This document shows positions 16,112 to 24,092 of a DNA stretch of 41,224 nt, piece after piece (position 1 is the stretch's first letter; each line of letters begins with the position of its first letter). The notes below the pieces were generated by a model that saw nothing but the letters and a program-made list of their open reading frames with translations, was not told where the DNA came from and did no database searches. Position numbers and translations under genes: made by a program. The stretch is from an uncultured Caryophanales bacterium. Lineage in GTDB: Bacteria; Bacillota_I; Bacilli_A; RF39; UBA660. The stretch lies in contig CAMYVT010000013.1 in NCBI GenBank assembly GCA_947302515.1, positions 1-41,224 of the forward strand, written 5' to 3'.

Positions 16112-16552
16112 ATGGAAGTAATTTTTATCAAAGACTTAAAAAATCAAGGTAAAAAGGGACAAATTAAAACAGTAAAAGATGGCTACGCAGAAAACTTCTT
16201 AATTAAGAATGGTTATGCTGTAAAGAAAACAAAAGAAAATTTATCAAAGCTTAATCATGAAATGGCAAAAAAAGAAAAAGAAGATGAAGAAAACAAAAAG
16301 AATGCCGAAAAGCTTAAAGATGAATTAAAAAAAGTAACACTTGAATTTAAAGTAAAAACTGGTGAAGGAGATAAAGTCTTTGGAAGTATAAGTGTAAAAC
16401 AAATAAAAGATGAGTTACAAAAACAAGGATATAAAATAGAAAAGAATCAAATAGAAATTCAAAATACTATACAATCATTAGGATTCCATAATATTAAAAT
16501 AAATCTATATCCAGGTATAGATGCAGAAGTAAAAGTACATGTTATAAAATAG
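16112..16552 (+). CDS. rplI: Ribosomal protein bL9
   Basis: 146-aa large-subunit protein. The N-terminal 23S-binding domain MEVIFIKDLKNQGKKGQIKT ... GYAENFLI is diagnostic. A long charged helix (about residues 45-75) joins it to the C-terminal domain with KVFGSISVKQI and LYPGIDAEVKVHVI. It sits directly behind the GdpP-like gene and 10 nt before dnaB, the standard Bacilli order. Confidence 0.97.
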   Translation: MEVIFIKDLKNQGKKGQIKTVKDGYAENFLIKNGYAVKKTKENLSKLNHEMAKKEKEDEENKKNAEKLKDELKKVTLEFKVKTGEGDKVFGSISVKQIKDELQKQGYKIEKNQIEIQNTIQSLGFHNIKINLYPGIDAEVKVHVIK

Positions 16553-16562
16553 AGGTGATAAT

Positions 16563-17924
16563 ATGCCAGCGAGAGTTTTACCAAACAATTTAGAAGCAGA
16601 AGAATCAGTATTAGGATCATGCTTTCTATCAAAATATGCTCTTCAAAAAGCGGCAGAATCTTTAACACCTGAATCATTTTATAGTGATAAAAATGCTAAA
16701 ATTTTTTCTACTATGATAGCATTACAAGATGAAGGAACACCAATAGATATAACAACAGTAACAAGTTATTTGAAAAAGAAAAAAGAATTAGCAGAAGTGG
16801 GTGGAGTTGAATATCTTACAGAAGTATTAAATTTTGTACCAACAGCTAGTAATATTGATTATTATATAAAAAGTGTTGAGGATTCAAGTGTCTTAAGAGG
16901 ATTAATAACTACTGCAGAAGAAATAGCGCAAGATGGTTATAGCTCTGAGGATTCAATTAATGAAATATTAGATAATTCTGAAAAGAAAATATTAAATATT
17001 GTTAAAAGAAGAACATCATCAGAATTTAGAAGCATGAAAGATATCATAGCAAAAACTAAATCTGATTTAGAAAGATTGTCTGAACATAAAGGAGAAGTAA
17101 CAGGATTAGAAACAGGATGGTATGATTTTGATAGAATAACCACTGGTCTTCATCCAAATGAGTTAATTATTATTGCAGCTAGACCTGCTATGGGAAAAAC
17201 AGCATTTGCACTAAACTTAGCAACACATGTTGCAATGTCACAAGATAAAGCAGTAGCACTATTTAACTTAGAAATGAGTGCAGAACAATTAGCTATGCGT
17301 ATATTATCTAGTTTAGGACAAATAGATGGATTTAAACTTAGAACAGGTAATTTAATGAATACAGACTGGAAAAGAATTAATGAAGCCGCATCCCAACTTG
17401 CAAATACTAATTTAGTAATGGATGATACTCCTGGAATAACTATAGGAGAATTAAGGGCTAAATGTAGAAGATTAGCAAGTAGTGAAAAAGGGCTAGCTTT
17501 AATAGTAATTGACTACTTACAATTACTTTCTGGAGGAAGAAACTACGGGGCAAATAGACAACAAGAAGTATCAGATATATCAAGAAGTTTAAAGACTCTT
17601 GCTATGGAATTAGGAGTTCCAGTAATTGCTTTATCTCAATTATCAAGAGGTGTAGAATCTCGTGATGATAAGAGACCATTAATGAGTGATTTACGTGAGT
17701 CTGGTTCTATTGAACAAGATGCTGATATAGTAGCTTTCCTATATAGAGATGATTATTATAATAAAGAAGCAAGGACAGAAGATAATAATAGTATAAGTGA
17801 GCTTATTATTGGAAAACATCGTAATGGGCCAACTGCAACAATAGAATTATTATTCAAGAAAAACACATCTACTTTCTTAAATTTAAGAAAGAATAAGAAT
17901 GAGGAGGGAAAATCTAGTGAATAA
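16563..17924 (+). CDS. dnaB: Replicative DNA helicase DnaB (DnaC of Bacilli)
   Basis: Hexameric fork helicase of 453 aa. The N-terminal helical domain has PNNLEAEESVLGSC near residues 7-20. The RecA-like core begins with TGLHPNELIIIAARPAMGKT; Walker A is at about 206-213. LIVIDYLQLL is Walker B, and DLRESGSIEQDADIV is the sensor/arginine region. It is preceded by GAGGTGA and runs into the next gene: the SD of the M23 gene is inside its last codons. Confidence 0.98.
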   Translation: MPARVLPNNLEAEESVLGSCFLSKYALQKAAESLTPESFYSDKNAKIFSTMIALQDEGTPIDITTVTSYLKKKKELAEVGGVEYLTEVLNFVPTASNIDYYIKSVEDSSVLRGLITTAEEIAQDGYSSEDSINEILDNSEKKILNIVKRRTSSEFRSMKDIIAKTKSDLERLSEHKGEVTGLETGWYDFDRITTGLHPNELIIIAARPAMGKTAFALNLATHVAMSQDKAVALFNLEMSAEQLAMRILSSLGQIDGFKLRTGNLMNTDWKRINEAASQLANTNLVMDDTPGITIGELRAKCRRLASSEKGLALIVIDYLQLLSGGRNYGANRQQEVSDISRSLKTLAMELGVPVIALSQLSRGVESRDDKRPLMSDLRESGSIEQDADIVAFLYRDDYYNKEARTEDNNSISELIIGKHRNGPTATIELLFKKNTSTFLNLRKNKNEEGKSSE

Positions 17925-19422
17925 GAAAGGTATATTATTCCTGATATTAATATCAATATTAGTATTAACAACGGGATTTACTAGTTTTTCAAATAAACCT
18001 AAAGACTTATATAGAGTATATTTAAAAGGAGAATCATTAGGTTTAATTGATTCAAAACAAGAATTAGAAAACTATATCGATCAAGAACAACAAGAAATTA
18101 AAAAGAAATATAATGTTAAAAAAGTATATGTACCAGCAGATCTAGATATAGTAAAAGAGACAACATATGATAGTAGAGTAAAATCAGTAGAATCAATATA
18201 TGATGAAATAAAAGATAAATCTCCATTTACTATTAGTGGATATGTTATTAAATTAAAAGGATTAGATACAACAAATCAAAATGGAAAAGTAGTTAAAGGA
18301 ACTACTCAAAAGATATATGTATTAGATAAAGATGTATTTACTAATTCTATAGAAAGAACAGTAAAATCATTTATACCAGAAGAAGATTATAGAAATTATG
18401 CAGAAGACACACAACAAGAAATAGAAGATGTTGGTAAATATATTGAAAATATTTATATTAAAAACAAAATAACAATAAAGAAAGATTTAATACCCGTAGA
18501 TAAAAAAATATATCAAACAGAAGAAGAATTAAGCCAATATTTATTATTTGGAACTACAGAAAAACAAAAAACATATGTTATTCAAGCAGGAGATACTATT
18601 GAAGATGTTGCTTTTAAGAATAAAATATCAACTCAAGAATTCTTAATTGCAAATCCAGATTTACAAGATGAAAATAGTTTGTTATCTCCAGGACAAGTAG
18701 TTACATTAGGAATATTAAAACCACAATTTAGTGTAGTAGAACAAGATAGAGTAGTATTCCGTGAAGAAAAGAATTATACAACAGAAACAAGATATGATAA
18801 TGATAAATATGTTGGATGGAGTGAAGTAATTCAAGCCGGAGTAAAAGGGGAAAACAAAGTTACACAAGTAGTTTATAGAGTAAATGGTGTTATTGAAAGC
18901 AGAACACCAATTAGTACAGAACCATTGAAAGAACCAATAAATGAAATTATAGTAAAAGGAGGTAAACAATCAGCTTACTATGGTTATGGATCACCTCTTC
19001 CATATGCAGGAGAATGGGGATGGCCAGCAACTTGTGCCTCAATCTCAAGTCCATTTGGATATCGTTGGGGATATTTACATGATGGAACAGACATAGCTGG
19101 ATGTGGATATGGTTCTAATATCTTTGCTGCTCAAGCAGGAACTGTAGTAGTATCTGAAAAGAAATATGGAGGATATGCTGGAGGATATGGTGATAATGGT
19201 GAATATATTGTTATTGACCATCACAATGGATATTATTCTTTATATGCCCATCTTTGTCCAGGATGTCGTGCTGTTGGAGTTGGAGATTATGTTGAAAAAG
19301 GACAACCAATTGGTGGTATGGGTATGACAGGAGCAGCAACAGGAGTACACTTACACTTTGCAATTTGGTATGGATTCCCTTATAGAGGAGGAACTGCATT
19401 AAACGCAATGCAATTCTATTAA
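17917..19422 (+). CDS. Cell-wall metallopeptidase: LysM, G5 and M23 domains
   Basis: Exported or membrane-anchored peptidoglycan hydrolase of about 501 aa. Residues 5-24 form a signal/TM segment. A LysM domain with YVIQAGDTIEDVAF and LLSPGQVV is near 221-265. A G5-like domain follows (VVFREEKNYTTET ... GENKVTQVVYRVNG). The C-terminal M23 domain begins with ISSPFGYRWG and has Zn-ligand motifs LHDGTD and HLHFA plus YAHLC. An extra Cys pair (CPGC) sits in the YAH loop. ATG 17899 is open in frame, but GAGGAGGG at 17901-17908 directs GTG 17917, overlapping dnaB. In other Bacilli walRKHI lie here before walJ; they are absent. Confidence 0.92.
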   Translation: MNKKGILFLILISILVLTTGFTSFSNKPKDLYRVYLKGESLGLIDSKQELENYIDQEQQEIKKKYNVKKVYVPADLDIVKETTYDSRVKSVESIYDEIKDKSPFTISGYVIKLKGLDTTNQNGKVVKGTTQKIYVLDKDVFTNSIERTVKSFIPEEDYRNYAEDTQQEIEDVGKYIENIYIKNKITIKKDLIPVDKKIYQTEEELSQYLLFGTTEKQKTYVIQAGDTIEDVAFKNKISTQEFLIANPDLQDENSLLSPGQVVTLGILKPQFSVVEQDRVVFREEKNYTTETRYDNDKYVGWSEVIQAGVKGENKVTQVVYRVNGVIESRTPISTEPLKEPINEIIVKGGKQSAYYGYGSPLPYAGEWGWPATCASISSPFGYRWGYLHDGTDIAGCGYGSNIFAAQAGTVVVSEKKYGGYAGGYGDNGEYIVIDHHNGYYSLYAHLCPGCRAVGVGDYVEKGQPIGGMGMTGAATGVHLHFAIWYGFPYRGGTALNAMQFY

Positions 19423-19423
19423 A

Positions 19424-20179
19424 ATGAAGATTAAAACAATTGCCAGTGGATCCAAAGGAAACTGTTCAATTGTGTTATGTGATAATACTAAATTAATAAT
19501 TGATATGGGAATTTCCTTCTTAACTTTAAAAAAGACTTTAGAAGAAAATTCCCTTTCTTTTGATGATTTTTCAGGAATATTAGTAACACATTGTCATAAG
19601 GATCACACTAAAGGTTTAGCAACCTTAGTAAATAAAACAAAATTAAATATCTACATACCAGAAGAAATGTATGATAGTTTAAAAGAATACATACCATACC
19701 CAAAATGCATATTTATAGAAGATAATTTTAATATAAATGATTTAGTAATAGAATTAATTCATACATCACATGATGCTCCAGCATCTTGTGGTTATATAAT
19801 GACAAATAATGATAAAAGTCTAGTATATGTAACAGATACAGGCTATATTAATAGAAAATACTTGGAAAAAATGAAAAATAAAAATTGCTATTTAATAGAA
19901 AGTAATCATGATGAAGTAATGTTAATGGATGGACCATATCCTAGATTCTTAAAAGAAAGAGTAATAAGTGATTCAGGGCATTTATCTAATAGAACTACAT
20001 CAAAATACTTAAAGAAAATAGTCGGAGATAATACTAAAACAATAATATTAGCGCATCTAAGTGAAACAAATAATACTCCAGACAAAGCACTAGAAGCAAT
20101 TAAAGAACAAGAATTACCAGAAAAAATTAAAGTAATAATTGCTGATCAATATAAAGAAGGTCCAATGATAGAGGTGTAA
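19424..20179 (+). CDS. walJ: WalJ/YycJ-type metallo-beta-lactamase-fold hydrolase
   Basis: 251-aa MBL-fold protein. YycJ/WalJ has 5'-3' exonuclease activity and links replication or repair with cell division in Bacilli. ASGSKGNCSIV at residues 7-17 and LVTHCHKDHTKGL near 53-65 carry the HxHxDH-type metal site (here H-C-H-K-D-H). YVTDTGYI, SNHDEVMLMDGPYP and LAHLSETNN supply the remaining ligands. It begins 1 nt after the M23 stop with no strong SD, so coupling is likely, and rlmH follows after 1 nt. Confidence 0.93.
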   Translation: MKIKTIASGSKGNCSIVLCDNTKLIIDMGISFLTLKKTLEENSLSFDDFSGILVTHCHKDHTKGLATLVNKTKLNIYIPEEMYDSLKEYIPYPKCIFIEDNFNINDLVIELIHTSHDAPASCGYIMTNNDKSLVYVTDTGYINRKYLEKMKNKNCYLIESNHDEVMLMDGPYPRFLKERVISDSGHLSNRTTSKYLKKIVGDNTKTIILAHLSETNNTPDKALEAIKEQELPEKIKVIIADQYKEGPMIEV

Positions 20180-20180
20180 T

Positions 20181-20636
20181 ATGATAAAAATAATTACAAT
20201 AGGACAATTAAAAGAAACATATTTAAAAGAAGCAATAGAAGAATATAAAAAAAGAATTAGTAAATATACTAATATTGAAATACTAGAATTAAAAGATGAA
20301 GGTTTAGTAGAGGAAGAAAAAGCAAAGAAACTAGAATCAGAAAAGATAGAAAAACAATTAAATGATAAAGACTATATTATTACTTTAGAAATAGAAGGAA
20401 AAGAATATACATCAGAAGAATTTGCAGAAAAACTAAGAACAATACAAATAGAAAATAGTAATATAGTATTTATAATAGGGGGAAGTTATGGATTGGCAGA
20501 TACAATTAAGAATAAAGCTAAACTACATCTATCTTTTTCAAAAATGACATTCCCTCACCAATTATTTAGAGTAATTCTTCTAGAACAAATATACCGTTCA
20601 TATAAAATAAATAATAATGAAAGTTATCATAAATAG
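20181..20636 (+). CDS. rlmH: 23S rRNA pseudouridine-1915 N3-methyltransferase RlmH
   Basis: 151-aa SPOUT methyltransferase that modifies helix 69 of 23S rRNA on assembled 70S ribosomes. MIKIITIGQLKETYLKEAI is the N-terminal signature. FIIGGSYGLADTI near residues 99-111 is the SAM-binding knot, and MTFPHQLFRVILLEQIYRSY with NNESYHK at the C-terminus are diagnostic. Its position after walJ is the conserved Bacilli order. Confidence 0.98.
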   Translation: MIKIITIGQLKETYLKEAIEEYKKRISKYTNIEILELKDEGLVEEEKAKKLESEKIEKQLNDKDYIITLEIEGKEYTSEEFAEKLRTIQIENSNIVFIIGGSYGLADTIKNKAKLHLSFSKMTFPHQLFRVILLEQIYRSYKINNNESYHK

Positions 20637-20645
20637 GAGGCTATT

Positions 20646-21308
20646 ATGATAGGCAATGACTGGGATACTCTTTTAAAAGATGAATATAAAAAAACATATT
20701 TTATAGATTTGTTAGACTTTATAAAAAAAGAGTATAAAGAAAAGATAATTTATCCAAAACAAAATGAAGTGTTTAATGCCTTTAGATATACTGATTTTAG
20801 TAATGTTAAAGTAGTAATATTAGGACAAGATCCATATCATGGACCTAATCAAGCAGAAGGATTGTCTTTTTCAGTAAAAGATGAAGTATTAAAGCCACCT
20901 TCTCTACAAAACATTTTTAAGGAACTAGAAAGTGATCTAGGAATACCATTTCCTAAACATAACTCATTAAAACCATGGGCTAAACAAGGAGTATTACTCT
21001 TAAATGCAGTCTTAACAGTAGAAGAACATAAGCCAACATCACATAAAGATAAAGGGTGGGAAACATTTACTGATGATATTATTAAAATAATTAATGAAAA
21101 AGAAGAACCTGTAGTATTTATCTTATGGGGAGCCTATGCTAGAGCAAAAAAAGATTTAATAACAAATCCAAAACATCTAATAATAGAATCTGCTCACCCA
21201 TCACCATTTTCTGCTAGAAATGGATTCTTTGGAAGCAGACCATTTTCAAGAACAAATGAGTTTTTAAAAAAGAATAATATAAAAGAAATAGATTGGAGAG
21301 TAGAATGA
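20646..21308 (+). CDS. ung: Uracil-DNA glycosylase, family 1
   Basis: 220-aa base-excision repair enzyme removing uracil from DNA. Water-activating motif GQDPYHGPNQAEGLSFSV is near residues 60-77. The uracil-specific and leucine-loop motif HPSPFSARNGFFGSRPFSRTN lies near 182-202. Its RBS is AGGAGG. The stop overlaps the start of the next gene in an ATGA arrangement. Confidence 0.98.
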   Translation: MIGNDWDTLLKDEYKKTYFIDLLDFIKKEYKEKIIYPKQNEVFNAFRYTDFSNVKVVILGQDPYHGPNQAEGLSFSVKDEVLKPPSLQNIFKELESDLGIPFPKHNSLKPWAKQGVLLLNAVLTVEEHKPTSHKDKGWETFTDDIIKIINEKEEPVVFILWGAYARAKKDLITNPKHLIIESAHPSPFSARNGFFGSRPFSRTNEFLKKNNIKEIDWRVE

Positions 21309-22060
21309 AAAAGATAAAAGATATATTTATAAACTATTATTTAATATTCTTAGTATATGCTCTTATAGGTTGGTTATATGAAGTACTATGGATGTGGTTT
21401 GTAGTTCCTCCAAAGCATTTTATTAATAGAGGAGTATTATATGGACCATTCCTTCCAATATATGGTTTTGGAATGTTAATATTACTAGTATTATTAAAAG
21501 AATTCATGTCAAAAAGACATGAATTACAAAAATCATTACATTTAATAATATCAGTAACAACCATAACAACATTTGTTTTTACAACAATAATAGAATATAC
21601 TACTACTCCTAAAATATTAAGTGTAGTAGAATATCTTAATAGATTTGGAATATATTTATTAATTACTAATATTATTTGTATCACTATGGTATATGGATTT
21701 ACTAAAATAAAAAAATATGTAAAATTAAAAAAGTTTGATATAACAATTATTTTAGTATTTTTACTTATCTGGATAATAACAACATTAATAGAGTATGTTT
21801 CACATTTTGCTATTGATAAGTTCACTCATCAATTACTTTGGGATTATACTAAGGACTTTTTAAATATTAATGCTAGAGTAAATTGGGATGCATCAAGAAA
21901 TTTTGCTATAGGAGGAACATTCCTACTATATACAGTACAGCCATTACTAAATAAGTATTTACCAAAAATAAAAGATAAAAACAAACTAATAATAACATTA
22001 GTTATAGGTATACCAATGTTATTAGATTTAATATTCCATGTAGCATTAAAAGTAATATAA
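21305..22060 (+). CDS. CmpB-like putative ABC-transporter type IV membrane protein
   Basis: 251-aa polytopic membrane protein with about six hydrophobic segments, resembling PF06541 (putative ABC-transporter type IV). Typical cues are LIGWLYEVLW near residues 18-27, NRGVLYGPFLPIYGFG near 40-55, and NINARVNWDASRNFAIGG near 190-207, matching the family's FNLNGR...G ending. The role is unknown. A TTG further upstream is in frame, but ATG 21305 overlaps the ung stop (ATGA) and has GGAGAG upstream. It converges on pta across a bidirectional terminator. Confidence 0.8.
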   Translation: MKKIKDIFINYYLIFLVYALIGWLYEVLWMWFVVPPKHFINRGVLYGPFLPIYGFGMLILLVLLKEFMSKRHELQKSLHLIISVTTITTFVFTTIIEYTTTPKILSVVEYLNRFGIYLLITNIICITMVYGFTKIKKYVKLKKFDITIILVFLLIWIITTLIEYVSHFAIDKFTHQLLWDYTKDFLNINARVNWDASRNFAIGGTFLLYTVQPLLNKYLPKIKDKNKLIITLVIGIPMLLDLIFHVALKVI

Positions 22061-22090
22061 AAAATATTCACAGAAACTGTGGATATTTTA
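22061..22090. terminator. Bidirectional terminator between convergent genes
   Basis: AAAATATTCACAG (22061-22073) pairs with CTGTGGATATTTT (22077-22089) with one G-T pair; A and T tracts on opposite sides serve both strands. Confidence 0.87.
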
Positions 22091-22095
22091 TTTTA

Positions 22096-23070
22096 TTATT
22101 GAGCTTGTACTGCAGTGATAGCAATAACTCCAACTATATCATCACTAGAACATCCTCTAGATAAATCATTTACTGGAGCAGCAATACCTTGAGTAATAGG
22201 ACCATAAGCCTCAGCTTTAGCTAATCTTTGAACAAGCTTATATCCAATATTGCCAGCATCTAAATCTGGGAATATTAATACATTGGCATGACCAGCAAGT
22301 TCGCTATCAGGAGCTTTAATCTTAGCAACTTCAGGTACTATAGCAGCATCTAATTGTAATTCACCTTCAATTTTATACTCAGGATATTTTTCTTTAGCAA
22401 TTTTAAGCCCTTCAATTACTTTGTCTACATCAGCATGACTAGCACTACCTTTAGTAGAATGAGAAAGCATAGCAACAATAGGCTCCTCCTCAACAAGTAA
22501 TTTAAAACTTTCAGCACTACTTGCCGCAATAGCAGCTAATTTTTCGGGATCAGGATTCTGTTCTAATCCACTATCAGCAAAGATAAATGTACCATTAGCT
22601 CCATATTCGCAATCAGGAACAACCATCAAGAAGAAAGCAGATACAAGAAGTACTCCAGGCTTAGTCTTAATTATCTGTAAAGCAGGTCTTAAAGTATTAG
22701 AAGAAGAATGACATGCTCCTGATACAGCACCATCTGCCCTTCCAGTCTTAACTAACATACATGCATAATACATATAATCTTCGAGCAATAATTTTTTAGC
22801 TTCTTCTAAAGTCAAACCTTTTTCTTTACGCAATTCATATAATTTATTAATTAATTCTTCAGTTAATTCAGAAGTATTAGGATCTATAATAGTAGCCCCA
22901 CTTAAATCATATTTATCAGTACAAGGCTTACCAATCAATAGAATATTAGCAATACCATCGCGTAATGCTATACTAGCAGCCTCTAATACTCTTTCATCCA
23001 TAGTCTCAGGAAGGACTATAGTCTTTTTATCCTTTTTAGCACGATTTTTAATATTTTCAACAAAACTCAT
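22096..23070 (-). CDS. pta: Phosphate acetyltransferase
   Basis: 324-aa enzyme interconverting acetyl-CoA plus phosphate and acetyl phosphate plus CoA. With acetate kinase (not in the window) it yields ATP in fermentation. TIVLPETMDERVLEAA near residues 17-32, KTGRADGAVSGACHSSSNTLRPALQ near 112-136, and SHSTKGSASHADVDKV near 203-218 are Pta signatures, ending in NDLSRGCSSDDIVGV. It lies 9 nt downstream of the lemA-like gene on the minus strand. Confidence 0.98.
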   Translation of the reverse strand: MSFVENIKNRAKKDKKTIVLPETMDERVLEAASIALRDGIANILLIGKPCTDKYDLSGATIIDPNTSELTEELINKLYELRKEKGLTLEEAKKLLLEDYMYYACMLVKTGRADGAVSGACHSSSNTLRPALQIIKTKPGVLLVSAFFLMVVPDCEYGANGTFIFADSGLEQNPDPEKLAAIAASSAESFKLLVEEEPIVAMLSHSTKGSASHADVDKVIEGLKIAKEKYPEYKIEGELQLDAAIVPEVAKIKAPDSELAGHANVLIFPDLDAGNIGYKLVQRLAKAEAYGPITQGIAAPVNDLSRGCSSDDIVGVIAITAVQAQ

Positions 23071-23079
23071 AATAAACCT

Positions 23080-23613
23080 CTACTTTTCATTTAATATTTC
23101 AAATATTTCTCTTTTTTCATTACTATAAAATTCTTTTTTCTTATATCTCTTAAATAAACTAACTATACTAGAAGGAAAAGAAACAACTAATTTGTTATAT
23201 TCAACAACTGTATCATTATAAAATTTAATAGCTCCAACAATACTTTCTTCATTTTCATTAAGGCCTTTAATAATATTTATTAAATTATCACTCTTGAGTA
23301 ATTTATCATTATCATCAATAGTTTTAAATAAATCATTATAAACTTTTTTCAATATATCATTTTCTTCAAAATTACTAATCTGTTGAAAATTCATATTTAA
23401 TTCAGGTAAGAAATCATCCATCTTTAACTCTTTAGAAACTATAGGTCTAGTTCTATCTAAAAAGTCTTTTTTCTTTTCTAAGTAAATATCTATATCTTCT
23501 TCAGCTTTTTCTATCTTAATAATTGCTAATTGAAAACGATTATTAATAATAGTACAAATTAATAAAATTAAGCTAATTCCAACGATAACAGCAACAATTA
23601 TTTCCCACATCAT
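23080..23613 (-). CDS. LemA-family membrane protein
   Basis: 177-aa protein with one N-terminal TM helix (residues 4-24) and a helical soluble domain. The ending AIKFYNDTVVEYNKLVVSFPSSIVSLF is the diagnostic LemA block (RRRYNDAVREYN...FPSNLVA). The preceding ALR/DLIPNLV part is poorly conserved, so this is a divergent member. The molecular function of LemA proteins is unsettled. GGAGG lies 7 nt before the first ATG. It leads a two-gene minus-strand operon with pta, divergent from ywiB-argS. Confidence 0.8.
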   Translation of the reverse strand: MMWEIIVAVIVGISLILLICTIINNRFQLAIIKIEKAEEDIDIYLEKKKDFLDRTRPIVSKELKMDDFLPELNMNFQQISNFEENDILKKVYNDLFKTIDDNDKLLKSDNLINIIKGLNENEESIVGAIKFYNDTVVEYNKLVVSFPSSIVSLFKRYKKKEFYSNEKREIFEILNEK

Positions 23614-23636
23614 AATAATTCCTCCATATCATCTAA

Positions 23637-23665
23637 ATTATAACAAAATCTAATTAATTATACAA
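23637..23665 (-). promoter_or_regulatory. Promoter of lemA-pta (minus strand)
   Basis: On the minus strand: TTGTAT (23665-23660), 17-bp spacer, extended -10 TGTTATAAT with TATAAT at 23642-23637. Confidence 0.78.
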
Positions 23666-23687
23666 TAATTCAGTACTACAAATTAAC

Positions 23688-23715
23688 TTGATAATTATAA
23701 AAAATATGTTATAAT
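23688..23715 (+). promoter_or_regulatory. Promoter of ywiB-argS
   Basis: TTGATA (23688-23693), 16-bp spacer, extended -10 TGTTATAAT (TATAAT 23710-23715). It is divergent from the lemA promoter about 45 bp away. Confidence 0.8.
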
Positions 23716-23744
23716 CATTTCATAAATTTGAAGCAGGTGATATT

Positions 23745-24092
23745 ATGCCTAAAATTAAAATAAGAGTAACAATTGAAAATGAAACAGATACTGTATCAAA
23801 TGAACTTGTCGCAATATATCAAGATAATATATTAAAATACAAGGAAAAAGAAGGGGCTACAGTAGTTTTTGATTATAATAAACGGTTGTTAAAAAGAGAA
23901 GATAAATTACTACGGGATGAATTTGATATGAATAAAGAAACAATAAAAGTTGAATACAAAGAAATACCTAGTAATATGAATATAAAAGTAAAAATAATAG
24001 AATTAAAACAAGATAATATTAATTTTGAAATAAAGTATGAAATAGATAATACAAAAGAAGAATATATATATAGAATAGAGGAGTTAAAATGA
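23745..24092 (+). CDS. DUF1934 beta-barrel protein (YwiB-like)
   Basis: 115-aa protein with alternating charged strands, no Cys and no signal. It resembles YwiB/DUF1934, a small lipocalin-like barrel of unknown function that precedes argS in Bacilli. The assignment rests on size, strand pattern (IKIRVTIENETDTV, TIKVEYKEIPSNMNIKVKI) and context. GCAGGTGA is the RBS. Its stop overlaps the argS start in ATGA. Confidence 0.75.
   Translation: MPKIKIRVTIENETDTVSNELVAIYQDNILKYKEKEGATVVFDYNKRLLKREDKLLRDEFDMNKETIKVEYKEIPSNMNIKVKIIELKQDNINFEIKYEIDNTKEEYIYRIEELK

Noticed and set aside
17687..17702. TGATTTACGTGAGTCT in dnaB as parS
   Set aside because: About 11 of 16 matches, but it encodes the invariant DLRESG motif; no canonical parS was seen by eye. 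A weight-matrix scan would settle it.
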